Below, one piece after another: positions 8,489-18,900 of a stretch of DNA of 64,000 nucleotides; position 1 is the first letter of the stretch, and every line of letters starts with the position of its first letter. Source of the DNA: Planctomycetota bacterium (GTDB lineage Bacteria > Planctomycetota > Planctomycetia > Pirellulales > Pirellulaceae); the NCBI GenBank assembly GCA_016872725.1, contig VGZC01000029.1:1-64000 (forward strand). The letters run 5' to 3'. The notes beneath the pieces are model-generated. The model was not told the DNA's origin, did no database searches, and was given only the letters and a program-made list of their open reading frames with translations. The position numbers and the translations under genes were made by a program.

Positions 8489-8517
8489 TTGACTTTGATT
8501 ACCAAAATAGTATGGTA
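8489..8517 (+). promoter_or_regulatory. Candidate cys operon promoter with overlapping dyad operator
   Basis: TTGACT (8489-8494) and TATGGT (8511-8516), spacer 16 nt, in an unusually AT-rich patch 90 nt before cysH. An inverted repeat TACCA-N8-TGGTA (8500-8504 / 8513-8517) covers the spacer and the -10. It is well placed for repression by the Rrf2 protein encoded in the operon. Confidence 0.5.
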
Positions 8518-8606
8518 TCCGGAGCGAAGGTGGGTGTCCTGTACGTGCTGTACGTGGTGCGTGCTGCACGTGTCCGGTACACGCCCTGGAACGGGTGGAA
8601 TGGAAT

Positions 8607-9440
8607 ATGTGCCAGCCTGCGACAAAGCGGTCCTATCCGGTCCCTGACGATCGAGGTCCCGAGGGAAGCCGGCTCTCCGTCGTACGGCCGCCGGTGGTTG
8701 ACGATTGCGAGGGGACGGCGCCACTGGAACCGACGGAAGGTCTATTCGCGGAGCTTTCCGGGGCGTCCGCGCGACTGGAGGGGAGCTCACCCGAGGCCAT
8801 TTTGCGGTGGACCGTCGACCGGTTCGCTCCGCGGTTCACCATGGCGACGGCGTTCGGGCCCGAGGGAATGGTGCTCATTCACATGCTTGCCGAAGTCGGC
8901 CCGCGCACTCCGATTTTCAACCTTGATACGGGCTATCAGTTTTCGGAAACGCTGGCGATGGTCGACCGTGTCCGCGCGAGGTACGGCATCGAGGTTGCCT
9001 TCGTGCGTCCGCCAACGACGGTCGAGGAATACGAGGCGGCGCATGGAGGCCCCGTGTATCGGGCTCGGCCCGATCAATGCTGTTGGGACCGCAAGGTCAG
9101 CGTCCTGCACGAAGGCGTGCGGGGCATGCACGCGTGGGCGAGCGCCATCCGGCGGGACCAGAGTTCGGATCGTGCGAGGGCTGCGATCGCGCATTGGGAC
9201 GCCAAGTTTCGGCTCGTCAAGGTCAGCCCGTTGGCGAACTGGACGAAGACGGACGTCTGGCAGTACATTACGCGGAACGACATCCCGTACAATCCGCTGC
9301 ACGATCAGGGCTACGCCAGTATCGGGTGCCGACCGTGCACGCGGGCGATCCTGTATGGCGAGGACGAGCGGGCTGGTCGGTGGAGCGGTTCTCAGAAGAC
9401 CGAATGCGGTCTCCATACGCTCGACGCGCCTTCAAAGTGA
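8607..9440 (+). CDS. cysH: Adenylyl-sulfate (APS) reductase, [4Fe-4S] type
   Basis: Reduces APS to sulfite and AMP with thioredoxin in the cytoplasm. 277 residues from ATG 8607 (GGTGG 8 nt upstream; GTG 8595 is possible). It has the PAPS-reductase fold with FTMATAFGPEGMV and FNLDTGYQF. Cys pairs C158-C159 (QCCWDRK) and C241-x2-C244 (GCRPC) are the Fe-S ligands that mark APS rather than PAPS specificity. The C-terminal KTECGLH holds the catalytic Cys C267. Ten nucleotides separate it from the Rrf2 gene, and it is the first gene of the sulfate-assimilation cluster. Confidence 0.93.
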   Translation: MCQPATKRSYPVPDDRGPEGSRLSVVRPPVVDDCEGTAPLEPTEGLFAELSGASARLEGSSPEAILRWTVDRFAPRFTMATAFGPEGMVLIHMLAEVGPRTPIFNLDTGYQFSETLAMVDRVRARYGIEVAFVRPPTTVEEYEAAHGGPVYRARPDQCCWDRKVSVLHEGVRGMHAWASAIRRDQSSDRARAAIAHWDAKFRLVKVSPLANWTKTDVWQYITRNDIPYNPLHDQGYASIGCRPCTRAILYGEDERAGRWSGSQKTECGLHTLDAPSK

Positions 9441-9450
9441 TCCAAACGAC

Positions 9451-9870
9451 GTGATTCGATCGGCGAAGACGGACTACGCGTGCTTGGCGATGCTGGAGCT
9501 GGCCAACCGGTTTGGGGCGGGCGAGCCGGTGCGCGTGCGAACCATCGCGGACCGGCACCGGATTCCCGCGCGATTCCTCGTCCAGATTCTGCTGCAGCTC
9601 AAGGGCGCGGGTCTCGTGGCGAGCACACGGGGCGCGTCGGGCGGCTATGAACTGTCGCGGGCTCCCCGCGACATCACGCTCGCGGAGATCCTCGACGTGG
9701 TGAGCGGGCGCGGATCGGGGGGAAACGTGCCCGAATCGCCCTGGTCGCTCGCCCTCGCGTCGGTATGGTCCGAGGTTGCCGCGGCCGAACATCGGGCCCT
9801 CGAATCCGTCACGCTCGCCGATCTGCTGAAGCGGGCCGAGCACACGGTCCAGCACATGTACCACATCTAG
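9451..9870 (+). CDS. Rrf2-family transcriptional regulator of the cys cluster
   Basis: 139 residues from GTG 9451. The N-terminal winged helix is typical of Rrf2 (AKTDYACLAMLELANRFG, VRTIADRHRIPARFLVQILL, LVASTRGASGGYELSR). The family includes CymR (cysteine metabolism), IscR and NsrR. The three C-terminal Cys that ligate Fe-S clusters in IscR/NsrR are absent, since the only Cys is in the first helix, so cluster sensing is unlikely and a CymR-like mode is more probable. It sits between cysH and cysD on the same strand, which suggests autoregulation of this operon (inference). Confidence 0.88.
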   Translation: MIRSAKTDYACLAMLELANRFGAGEPVRVRTIADRHRIPARFLVQILLQLKGAGLVASTRGASGGYELSRAPRDITLAEILDVVSGRGSGGNVPESPWSLALASVWSEVAAAEHRALESVTLADLLKRAEHTVQHMYHI

Positions 9871-9973
9871 ACGCCGCGCGGCGCGCTCCAATCGCCAAGA
9901 GATCGCCTGAAATCCCCCGAACGTTTCTCGGTTGTCTTCCGCTCGAACCCGATCGCACGGACGAGGATTGTCG

Positions 9974-10882
9974 ATGTCCGGTTATTCGCTCACACACCTG
10001 AAACAGCTTGAAGCGGAGAGCATCCACATCATCCGCGAGGTGGTCTCCGAGTTCAAGAATCCGGTGATGCTCTATTCGATCGGGAAGGATTCGTCGGTCA
10101 TGGTCCAACTGGCCCTCAAGGCCTTCCATCCGGCGAGACCTCCCTTTCCGCTGATGCACGTCGACACGACGTGGAAGTTCCATGACATGATCCGGTTCCG
10201 CGAGGAATACGCGAGGAAGGAGCTGGGCCTCGACGTGCTGACGTACGTGAATGAGGAGGGGCGGCGGCTGGGAATCGATCCGTTCGAGAACAGCGGCAAG
10301 CACACGACCGTGATGAAGACCGAGGCGCTCAAGCAGGCGCTCGAACAGTACGGATTCGACGCGGCGTTCGGCGGCGCGCGGAGGGACGAGGAGAAATCGC
10401 GCGCGAAGGAACGCGTCTACTCGTTCCGCGACCGGCACCACCGCTGGGACCCAAAGAACCAGCGTCCCGAACTGTGGAATCTCTATAACGGCCGGGTCAA
10501 CAAGGGCGAAAGCATTCGCGTATTTCCGCTGTCGAACTGGACGGAATTGGACGTCTGGCAGTACATCCATCTCGAAAAGATCCCGATCGTGCCGCTCTAT
10601 TTCGCCGCGGAGCGCCCGGTCGTGCTGCGGGACGGCGTGCGGATCCTCGTCGACGACGAGCGGCTCAAGTTGCGTTCCGGAGAAAAACCCGAGATGCGGT
10701 CGGTTCGTTTCCGGACGCTCGGCTGCTATCCGCTCACCGGCGCCGTCGATTCCCGCGCCGCGACGTTGCCCGAGATCATCCAGGAGATGCTTTTGACCAA
10801 GACGTCCGAGCGGCAGGGCCGCGTGATCGATAACGACGAGGAGGGGAGCATGGAAGACAAGAAGAAGGAAGGCTATTTTTGA
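9974..10882 (+). CDS. cysD: Sulfate adenylyltransferase subunit 2
   Basis: Catalytic subunit of ATP sulfurylase, forming APS from sulfate and ATP together with the CysN GTPase. 302 residues from ATG 9974 ([20 protein letters not shown]). The PP-loop motif [17 protein letters not shown], the MHVDTTWKF segment, [33 protein letters not shown] and the C-terminal [13 protein letters not shown] are standard. It is full length, with all motifs intact. It is followed after 111 nt by cysNC. Confidence 0.95.
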   Translation: MSGYSLTHLKQLEAESIHIIREVVSEFKNPVMLYSIGKDSSVMVQLALKAFHPARPPFPLMHVDTTWKFHDMIRFREEYARKELGLDVLTYVNEEGRRLGIDPFENSGKHTTVMKTEALKQALEQYGFDAAFGGARRDEEKSRAKERVYSFRDRHHRWDPKNQRPELWNLYNGRVNKGESIRVFPLSNWTELDVWQYIHLEKIPIVPLYFAAERPVVLRDGVRILVDDERLKLRSGEKPEMRSVRFRTLGCYPLTGAVDSRAATLPEIIQEMLLTKTSERQGRVIDNDEEGSMEDKKKEGYF

Positions 10883-10993
10883 TCCCGATCCCGGCGATCT
10901 TCCCTTCCTTGTCGTTCCGGCTCCGCGTTCCTCGCGTTCCCGTTCCGCCCGATTCGCCCGATTTCCGATCCCCTTCCCGAAAGCGATCCTCGC

Positions 10994-12934
10994 ATGTCCC
11001 ATACGTCCGATCTGATCGCGACCGACATCGACGAATACCTCGCGCGGCATGAACGCAAGGAGCTCTTGCGGTTCATCACGTGCGGATCGGTCGACGACGG
11101 AAAGAGCACGCTGATCGGCCGCCTGCTCTATGACTCCAAGATGATCTACGAGGATCATCTGAAGAAGCTGGAGCAGGATTCGGTCAAGCACGGGACGACG
11201 GGCGGCCGGTTCGATCCGGCGTTGCTGACCGACGGGCTTCGCGAGGAGCGCGAGCAGGGGATCACCATCGACGTCGCGTACCGGTACTTTTCGACGGCGG
11301 CGCGCAAGTTCATCATCGCGGACACGCCGGGCCACGAGCAGTACACGCGGAACATGGCGACGGGCGCTTCGACGGCCGATCTGGCGATCATTCTGATCGA
11401 CGCGCGGCACGGCGTGCTCACCCAAACCCGCCGCCACTCGTTCATCGTGTCGCTGCTCGGCATCAAGCATGTCCTCGTCGCGATCAACAAGATGGATCTG
11501 GTCGACTATCGCGAGGACGTATTCGACGCGATCCGCGCGGAGTGCATGGATTTCGCGACGCGGCTCGATGTGCCCGACCTGCATTTCATTCCGATCGCCG
11601 CGTTGCACGGCGACAACGTGGTCGACCGTTCCGCGAACATGGCGTGGTACCAGGGCCCGACGCTCATGGGGTTCCTCGAGACGGTCTACATCGGTTCCGA
11701 CCGGAACCTCGAGGACCTCCGGTTTCCCGTGCAATACGTGAACCGGCCGAATCTGGATTTCCGGGGATACTGCGGCACGATCGCGTCGGGGATCTTGCGC
11801 AAGGGCGAGACGATCATGGCTCTGCCGTCGCGCAAGACGACGCGGATCAGGAGCATCGTGACGTTCGACGGCGAGCGGGACGAGGCGTTCGCGCCGCAGG
11901 CGGTCACGGTCACGCTCGACGACGAAATCGACGTGAGTCGCGGCGACATGCTCGTTCGGCCGGGCAACGTCCCGAGGATTTCCGACCAATTCGAGTCGAT
12001 CGTGATTTGGATGGCCGAGTCCCCGATGGTGCCGGGGCGCCAGTATGTTTTCAAGCACACGACAAGGACGGTGACCGGCACGGCCAGCGCGATCCGGTAC
12101 CGTGTCGACGTCAACACGCTGCATCGCCAGGACGCGCCCGCGCTCGGGCTCAACGAAATCGGACGCTGCCGGATCAGCGTGAACCAACCGATCGCCTACG
12201 ACGGATATCGGCGCAATCGGGGGACCGGCGCGTTCATCATCATCGATCGGATCACCAACGGGACGGTCGGCGCCGGCATGATCCTCGATCGCGCGACCGA
12301 GCAGGAGGGGCGGCCCGCGTGGGACGAGGAGCCGCGCGGCGATGAAACGCCGTCGATCGCGAACCGGGTGGCGGCCGACGAGCGCGCGGGACGCTACGCG
12401 CAGCGCCCCGCGACCATCCTGTTGACCGGGCTGACCGGCGCGGGCAAGTCGACGATCGCCTACGCGCTCGAACGACGGCTCTTCGACGCCGGGCGGACCT
12501 GCGCGGTCGTCTGCGGAAAGAGCCTGCGCCGCGGACTCAGCAAAGACCTGGGGTACTCGTCGTCCGAGCGGTCCGAGAATCTGCGGCGTGGAGCCGAGAT
12601 CGCCCGCATGCTCAACGATGCCGGGCTCATCTGCATCGCGGCGTTCGTGGCTCCCGAGGACGACGTGCGCGGCAAGGCGCGGACCGCGATCGGCGAGGAC
12701 CGATTCCTGTTGGTCCACGTCGACGCGCCGATCGAGACCTGCCGCGAACGCGATGAGGCCGGTCTGTACCGGCGGGCCGATGAGGGGCTCATCGCCCATT
12801 TCCCCGGCGTGTCCGCTCCGTACGAACGGCCCGCGAACGCCGACATGGTGCTGGACACCGATCGGATGCCGGTCGAGGAGTGCGTCGATCGCCTGATCCG
12901 GCTGCTTGTGGAACGGGGTTTCTTCGCGGAATGA
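10994..12934 (+). CDS. cysNC: Bifunctional sulfate adenylyltransferase subunit 1 / APS kinase-like
   Basis: 646 residues. Residues about 20-440 are the EF-Tu-like CysN GTPase that drives APS synthesis: GSVDDGKST (31-39), DTPGHEQY from D110, NKMD (165-168), then two beta-barrel domains. Residues about 470-646 are a CysC domain with P-loop GLTGAGKST (479-487), [18 protein letters not shown] and FPGVSAPYE. The usual APS-kinase motif (L)DGDNxR after the P-loop is replaced by VVCGKSLR (C507-R512), so kinase activity is uncertain. Because the reductase in this operon uses APS directly, PAPS formation may not be essential for assimilation here. Confidence 0.93.
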   Translation: MSHTSDLIATDIDEYLARHERKELLRFITCGSVDDGKSTLIGRLLYDSKMIYEDHLKKLEQDSVKHGTTGGRFDPALLTDGLREEREQGITIDVAYRYFSTAARKFIIADTPGHEQYTRNMATGASTADLAIILIDARHGVLTQTRRHSFIVSLLGIKHVLVAINKMDLVDYREDVFDAIRAECMDFATRLDVPDLHFIPIAALHGDNVVDRSANMAWYQGPTLMGFLETVYIGSDRNLEDLRFPVQYVNRPNLDFRGYCGTIASGILRKGETIMALPSRKTTRIRSIVTFDGERDEAFAPQAVTVTLDDEIDVSRGDMLVRPGNVPRISDQFESIVIWMAESPMVPGRQYVFKHTTRTVTGTASAIRYRVDVNTLHRQDAPALGLNEIGRCRISVNQPIAYDGYRRNRGTGAFIIIDRITNGTVGAGMILDRATEQEGRPAWDEEPRGDETPSIANRVAADERAGRYAQRPATILLTGLTGAGKSTIAYALERRLFDAGRTCAVVCGKSLRRGLSKDLGYSSSERSENLRRGAEIARMLNDAGLICIAAFVAPEDDVRGKARTAIGEDRFLLVHVDAPIETCRERDEAGLYRRADEGLIAHFPGVSAPYERPANADMVLDTDRMPVEECVDRLIRLLVERGFFAE

Positions 12935-12988
12935 ACGTCGGCGGCGCGGTCGGGTTCCCGTCCGCTGGGCGTCGAGGAGGCGATCGGA

Positions 12989-13924
12989 GTGCCGCGCGAC
13001 ACACGCATGGACGGGCCGGCGCCCGATCGACTTTGGGATTTGCTCCGAGCGGCGACGCGCCGCGCGCGGGACTCGGGCGCGCTGGTCACATCCCGGACGC
13101 GTGAGGACGTGGTCGCGGCCGACGGCTTCGAATGCCTGATCCGCGTGCTCGCCGGGCTCGGACGCAAGCCGCCTCACGCCGCGCCCGGCTTGTCCGCGCC
13201 GAACCCGTTCCTGCCCTATGAGCCGGCGATGTTCGTCGCCGAGCTCGGCCCGCGCCACGTGTGTTTGCTGAACAAGTTCCATATCGTCGACCACCACGCG
13301 CTGATCGTGACGCGCGCGTTCGAGCATCAGGAGTCGCTGTTGACGCTCGCCGACTTCGAGGCGTGGTACGCGTGCGTCGAGGCGTTTCCGAGTCTCGCGT
13401 TTTACAACGGAGGAAGGGTGGCGGGAGCGAGCCAGCCGCACAAGCACATGCAGGTGATTCCGCTCCCGATTTCCGCGGCCCATCCCCAGGCGACGCTCGC
13501 CCGATTCCTCGCCGAATCCTCGACGCGGGACGACGCGCCCCGTCGGCTGGATTCCCTTCCCTACGCGCACGCCTTCGCGACGCTGACCCACGCCGGCCGC
13601 GAATCGCGGCCCATCGGGCGGGCGGCGTGGAACGCGTACGAGGGCATGATCGACGAATTCGCCCTGAAAGGAAGCGGCTCGGAGCGAGCCGCCGCGCCGT
13701 ACAATCTGCTCGCCACGCGCGACTGGATCCTCGTCGTGCCTCGGCGCGCCGAGCGTTTTGAAGGGATCTCGATGAACGCGCTCGCGTTCCTCGGCGCGTT
13801 CCTCGCCAAGGACGACTCGGAACGGCGGCGCATCGGAGACGGCGGACCGATCGCCGTATGGCGCGAGGTGGCTTTTCCGAACGACCGGTACGTCCCTGGC
13901 GTTCGCGTCCCGGGCAATCCATAA
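12989..13924 (+). CDS. ATP adenylyltransferase / Ap4A phosphorylase-like
   Basis: 311 residues. GTG 12989 has GAGGAGG 8 nt upstream. The Apa1/Apa2 architecture is visible: NPFLPYEPAMFVAELGPRHVCLLNKF, DHHALIVTR, FYNGGRVAGASQPHKHMQVIPL with the HKH catalytic triad element at H151-H153, and the C-terminal YNLLATRDWILVVPR. The family phosphorolyses Ap4A and, in yeast, also shows ADP-sulfurylase activity on APS. It starts 54 nt after cysNC on the same strand. Its position suggests a role in clearing Ap4A or APS made by the sulfurylase (inference). Confidence 0.85.
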   Translation: MPRDTRMDGPAPDRLWDLLRAATRRARDSGALVTSRTREDVVAADGFECLIRVLAGLGRKPPHAAPGLSAPNPFLPYEPAMFVAELGPRHVCLLNKFHIVDHHALIVTRAFEHQESLLTLADFEAWYACVEAFPSLAFYNGGRVAGASQPHKHMQVIPLPISAAHPQATLARFLAESSTRDDAPRRLDSLPYAHAFATLTHAGRESRPIGRAAWNAYEGMIDEFALKGSGSERAAAPYNLLATRDWILVVPRRAERFEGISMNALAFLGAFLAKDDSERRRIGDGGPIAVWREVAFPNDRYVPGVRVPGNP

Positions 13925-13976
13925 TCGTGCCGGTCGTCGTTTTCCCGCCCGAATCCCGCCCCCGGAGTCCACTCGG

Positions 13977-15881
13977 ATGATGAACCGAATCGTCCGCGCC
14001 GCCGTCGTTGGGTTGCTCATTCCGGTGGCATTCGCCGCGCGGGTCCCGTCGCGCGCGGAGGAATCCGTTCAGCCCCAACCGCGCGAGCGGTTCGCGAAAT
14101 CGGAACACCGCATTCGGATGCGGGACGGCGCCCATCTTTTCACGATCGTCTACGCGCCGCGCGACGCGTCACCCGACAAGACCTATCCGATCCTCATGTT
14201 GCGGACCTGCTACTCGATCGGACCCTACGGCCCCGACGCGTATCGCGGAGACCTCGGGCCGAGCCGCGAGCTGGAATCGGACGGGTACATCTTCGTGTAT
14301 CAGGACGTGCGGGGTTGTTATCAATCGGAAGGCACGTTCGTCAACATGACGCCGCACCGTCCCGGCAAGGACGAGCCGAACGAAACGGACGAGAGTTCCG
14401 ACACGTACGATACGATCGAGTGGTTGGTCCGGAACGTGCCGCACCACAATGGGCGCGTCGGCCAATGGGGCATTTCGTATCCGGGTTTCTACGCGGCGGC
14501 GGGCATGATCGACGCGCACCCGGCGCTCAAGGCCGTGTCGCCTCAAGCGCCGATCGCCGATTGGTGGTACGACGACTTCCACCACCACGGCGCGTTCTTC
14601 CTGCCGCACGCATTCAATTTCCTGGCGTGGTTCGGCCACGTTCGACCGGAACCCACAACGCAAGGTCCGCCCCGCTTCGACCACCCGACGCGGGACGGAT
14701 ACCGGTTCTTCCTGGAAATGGGATCGCTCGCCAACGCGAATCCGCGATACCTGAACGACCGGATTCCGTTTTGGAACGCATTCGCGGAGCACCCCAACTA
14801 CGATGCGTTCTGGCAAGCGCGGAATCTGCTGCCCCACCTGCGCCGCGTCGCGCCCGCGGTGATGATTGTCGGAGGGTGGTTCGACGCCGAGGATCTCTAC
14901 GGTCCGCTCCGGATCTACCGGGAAGTCGAGCGGAACAACGCGGACGTGCGCAATTCGATCGTGATGGGGCCCTGGTCCCACGGCGGTTGGTCGCACGGGA
15001 AAGGCGACCATCTGGGAAACGTCGATTTCGAAAGCGCGACCTCGGAATTCTATCGGGAGCAAATCGAGTACCCGTTCTTCCACGAACACCTGAAAGGGGA
15101 CGGTCGCCCCGAGCTCCCCGAGGCGTTCGTCTTTGAAACGGGCGGGAACCGGTGGCGCCGATTCGATGCGTGGCCACCGGCCGCCGCGACGCAACGCGCG
15201 TTGTTTTTCCGCGAGGGACAATCGCTCCAACAAGCCGCTCCAGGTTCGGACGAGCAGGGTGCCGATACGTTCGTGAGCGATCCGAATCGGCCGGTCCCGT
15301 TCACCGAACGGATTGATCCGGGGATGGTGATCGAGTACATGACGGACGATCAGCGTTTCGCGGCCCGGCGGCCCGATGTGGCGGTGTACGCGACGGAGCC
15401 GCTCGCCGAGGATCTCGTGCTCGCCGGGCCTGTCGTCGCCGAGCTCGAAGTCGCCACATCGCAGGCCGACTCCGACTGGATCGTGAAGCTGATCGACGTC
15501 TTTCCCGGCGACGCGAAGAACTCGTCGTTCACCCAGCCCGGGCGCGCGATGTCGGACTACCAGATGCTTGTCCGGAGCGACGTCATGCGCGGGCGATTCC
15601 GCGACGATCCTTCCCGGCCAACACCGTTCAGGCCGGGTGAGGTCGCGAAAGTCCGAGTGCCCCTGCAGGACGTGCTGCATCGATTCCGCGCGGGGCATCG
15701 GTTGATGGTCCAAGTGCAATGCACGTGGTTTCCGCTCGTCGATCGCAACCCCCAGAAATGGGTCGACAACATCTATCGCGCCGCGGACGCCGATTTCACT
15801 CCCGCGACCCAGCGCATTGAACGGTCCGCCGCGCATCCCTCGCGAATCGAATTCTCCGTGCTCGATGGGCGAACGGAATGA
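13977..15881 (+). CDS. CocE/NonD-family serine hydrolase, secreted
   Basis: 634 residues, an X-Pro dipeptidyl-peptidase (S15)/cocaine-esterase type alpha/beta hydrolase. The signal peptide (IVRAAVVGLLIPVAFAARV) ends near residue 25. The hydrolase domain has YVFQDVRG-type YQDVRGCYQSEG and the nucleophile elbow GQWGISYPG with S167. A helical cap follows, then IVGGWFDAEDLYGPL with the acid and SHGGWSHG with the likely His. Residues about 430-634 are the galactose-binding-like C-terminal domain (FASSEP-type AVYATEPLAEDLVLAG). Substrate is unknown; a secreted peptidase or esterase (for example acylase) is plausible. Upstream distance to the Apa2-like gene is 52 nt. Confidence 0.88.
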   Translation: MMNRIVRAAVVGLLIPVAFAARVPSRAEESVQPQPRERFAKSEHRIRMRDGAHLFTIVYAPRDASPDKTYPILMLRTCYSIGPYGPDAYRGDLGPSRELESDGYIFVYQDVRGCYQSEGTFVNMTPHRPGKDEPNETDESSDTYDTIEWLVRNVPHHNGRVGQWGISYPGFYAAAGMIDAHPALKAVSPQAPIADWWYDDFHHHGAFFLPHAFNFLAWFGHVRPEPTTQGPPRFDHPTRDGYRFFLEMGSLANANPRYLNDRIPFWNAFAEHPNYDAFWQARNLLPHLRRVAPAVMIVGGWFDAEDLYGPLRIYREVERNNADVRNSIVMGPWSHGGWSHGKGDHLGNVDFESATSEFYREQIEYPFFHEHLKGDGRPELPEAFVFETGGNRWRRFDAWPPAAATQRALFFREGQSLQQAAPGSDEQGADTFVSDPNRPVPFTERIDPGMVIEYMTDDQRFAARRPDVAVYATEPLAEDLVLAGPVVAELEVATSQADSDWIVKLIDVFPGDAKNSSFTQPGRAMSDYQMLVRSDVMRGRFRDDPSRPTPFRPGEVAKVRVPLQDVLHRFRAGHRLMVQVQCTWFPLVDRNPQKWVDNIYRAADADFTPATQRIERSAAHPSRIEFSVLDGRTE

Positions 15882-15915
15882 ACCGGGCCGAGTCCCTTCC
15901 ATAGGTGGAGACGCC

Positions 15916-18900
15916 ATGATCACACCGTCGCGCATTTGGCGCGCGCTCGCCGCGTCGAGTGCCCTCGCGTGTTGCCTTGCATGGGCCGGTCGGGCCGCGG
16001 CCGTGCAGGAAAGCCCGTTCCACGCGCATGTCCGGCCGACCGAACCGCTCACGCCCGAACTCGAACGCGATTCGTTCGACGTTCCCGACGGGTTTCGCGT
16101 CGATCTGGTCGCGGCGGAGCCCGACATCTTCAAGCCGATGAATCTCGCGTTCGACACGCGCGGACGGCTCTGGGTCACCGTGAGTCAGGAGTACCCGTTC
16201 GCCGCTCCCGCCGATCGGCCCGGCCGTGACGCCGTGAAGATCCTCGAAGACCGCGACGGGGACGGGCGCGCCGACCGCGTCACGACGTTCGCCGACGGTT
16301 TGAACATCCCGATCGGCGTCTATCCGTGCCGGGGAGGGGCCATCGTCCACAGCATCCCCAATATCTGGTTCCTCGAAGACACCGACGGCGACGATGTGGC
16401 CGATCGGCGCACCGTCCTTTACGGACCGATGGGTTATGAACGCGACACGCACGGCATGAACAACGCGTTCCGCCGCGGATATGACGGATGGCTGTACGCG
16501 TGCCACGGATTCAGCAACGAGACGCGCGTGCGCGGCGCCGACGGGCACGAGGTCCACATGGTGTCGGGCAACACGTATCGCATGCGGCTCGACGGCCGGC
16601 GGATCGAACAGTTCACATCGGGACAGGTGAATCCGTTCGGAATGGCGATCGACGCGCGTTTCGATCTGTTCACCGCCGATTGTCATTCGAAGCCGATCTA
16701 TCAGTTGATCCGCGACGGATCGTACCCGAGTTTCGGCAAGCCGCACGACGGACTCGGATTCGTTCCTCCGATGATGGACCACTTGCACGGCTCGACGGCG
16801 ATCGGCGGCGTCGCCGCCTATTCGGCCGATCGATTCCCCGAGCCATTTCGCGACAATCTGTTCTGCGGCAACGTGATGACGAGCCGCGTCAACCGAAACA
16901 CGCTCATCGGATACGGCTCGACCTGGAAATGCCGCGAGGAAGACGATTTCGTGAAGACGAGCGATCCCTGGTTTCGTCCGGTCGACATTCGGCTCGGCCC
17001 GGACGGAGCCCTCTATATCGCCGACTTCTACAACCGCATCATCGGGCACTACGAGGTGCCGCTCGAACATCCCGGCCGGGACCGGACCCGCGGTCGGATT
17101 TGGCGTGTGACCTACGCGCCCGAGGGTGATGCCGAGCCGCGCGGGCCGTTCGACCTTTCGAGCGCCGAAACAAGCCGGCTCATCGAATGGCTGGGCGACG
17201 GCAATCTCGCGCGCCGCCTCCTCGCGCTCGACGAACTCACCGATCGAGTCGGTCCGTCGGCCGAATCCGATCTTCGGCGCGCCGCGGACGGGCCCGCGTC
17301 GCCGTCCGTGCGTTCGAATGCGATGTGGGCGTTGCATCGACTCGGGTTGCTCGACGAGGACCATGCGAGGCGACTTCTTGGCGACGCCGATCCGTTCGTG
17401 CGGCTCCATGCGATGAAGGAGGCCGGCGAGCGGGGACCGTGGTCGGAGGAGTTCGCCGCGCGCGTGCGGGCCGGACTGGCGGACGGCGACCCGTTCGTGC
17501 GGCGAGCGGCCGCCGACGCGATCGGAAGGCATCCCGAATCGCGGGCCGCGACCGACCTGCTCGATACGCTCGGCCGGATCGATTCGGCCGATGTCCTGTT
17601 GCGGCAGAACGTGCGCATCGCGCTGCGCAACCAGCTTCGCGGGTCGGGCGGGTTGAGCGAAATTGCGTCGCGCGTCGAGGATCCCGCGTCGGAGCGCGAG
17701 CTCGCGCACGTCGCGCTGGGGTTGTCCGACGATTCGGTCGCCGGATTCCTGCTGCGCGCGCTGCCCCGTCACAACCTGTCCCCGGAGGACGCGGCGGAGT
17801 GGATTCGGCACGCGGCGCGGTGCGCGGGCCCGAACGACATCGAGCCGCTGATCGCGGCGGCCCGGGAACGCGGAGGGGCGACCATCGAGGGGCGAACGAC
17901 GCTCATCGACGGCATCCGGCGGGGAGCCGCGGCGCGCGACGGAAAGCTGCCCGAGTCGCTTGTCGGATGGGCCCGCGAATTGGCCGGCGATATGATCCGC
18001 ACGGTCGAACCCGATCCGCTCGACGGTTGGACGCACCATGCGATCGCCTCGGCCCCGCGCTCCGACGATCCGTGGGTCATGCAGGATCGCCCGTCGGCGG
18101 ACGGAGTTTCGGCGCGGTTCGTCTGCAGTTTGCCTCGAGGCGAAACGCGGACCGGTCGCCTGCGGTCGCCGCCGTTCGCGGCGCCCGCGAAACTCGCGTT
18201 CTTCGTCGCGGGGCACAGCGGGCTTCCCAACCGTCCGCTCACCGACAAGAACCTCGTTCGGTTGTGCGACGCGTCGACCGGCGAGCCGATTCGGACGACT
18301 CCCCCGCCCCGCAACGATGTCGCGCGGCGTGTCGAGTGGGATCTGTCGGACTGCGTGGATCGGCAAGTCCGTCTGGAGATTGTCGACGGTGACGACGCGA
18401 ACGCCTACGCGTGGCTGGCGCTGGGCCGGATCGAACCCGACGTCATCCGCCTGCCTCGGATGGGTTCGAGCGAACGGGCCGATCGATTCCGCGGGGCCGC
18501 GGCCGTGATCCGCGATTTCCGACTGGCGGAATTCGAGCCGACGCTGCGGGAATGGCTCGCGCGCGATCCGATCGAGGCCTCGGTCGCGTCGGCGATCGCC
18601 GAGGGCCTTCTCGCGCTGCGCCCCCAGCCGGGTTTTGAACTCCTGACACTCGCGCTCGCCGACCCCGATACGCCCGCTCCGCTCGCCGCGTCCGCGCGGG
18701 CGCTGCTCGTATCGCGCGACCCGCGCGCGTTTCCCGAGCTCGCGGGCGAACTGATGCGGGCGGCGCCCGCGCGTTCCCAGCAGCGCCTGGCGCTCGCGCT
18801 CGCCGTCACGCCCGATGGACTCGGTCTCCTGATCGATCTGATCGCGCAGGGAAAGGCGTCGCCGCGGATGATCCAGGGCGCGGCGGTGATCGACCGGATT

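Noticed and set aside
9809-14020. Very long minus-strand frame of 1,403 codons over cysD, cysNC and the Apa2-like gene
   Set aside because: It lies antisense to well-supported genes and its Arg/Asp/His-rich composition is what high-GC codon bias produces on the opposite strand.
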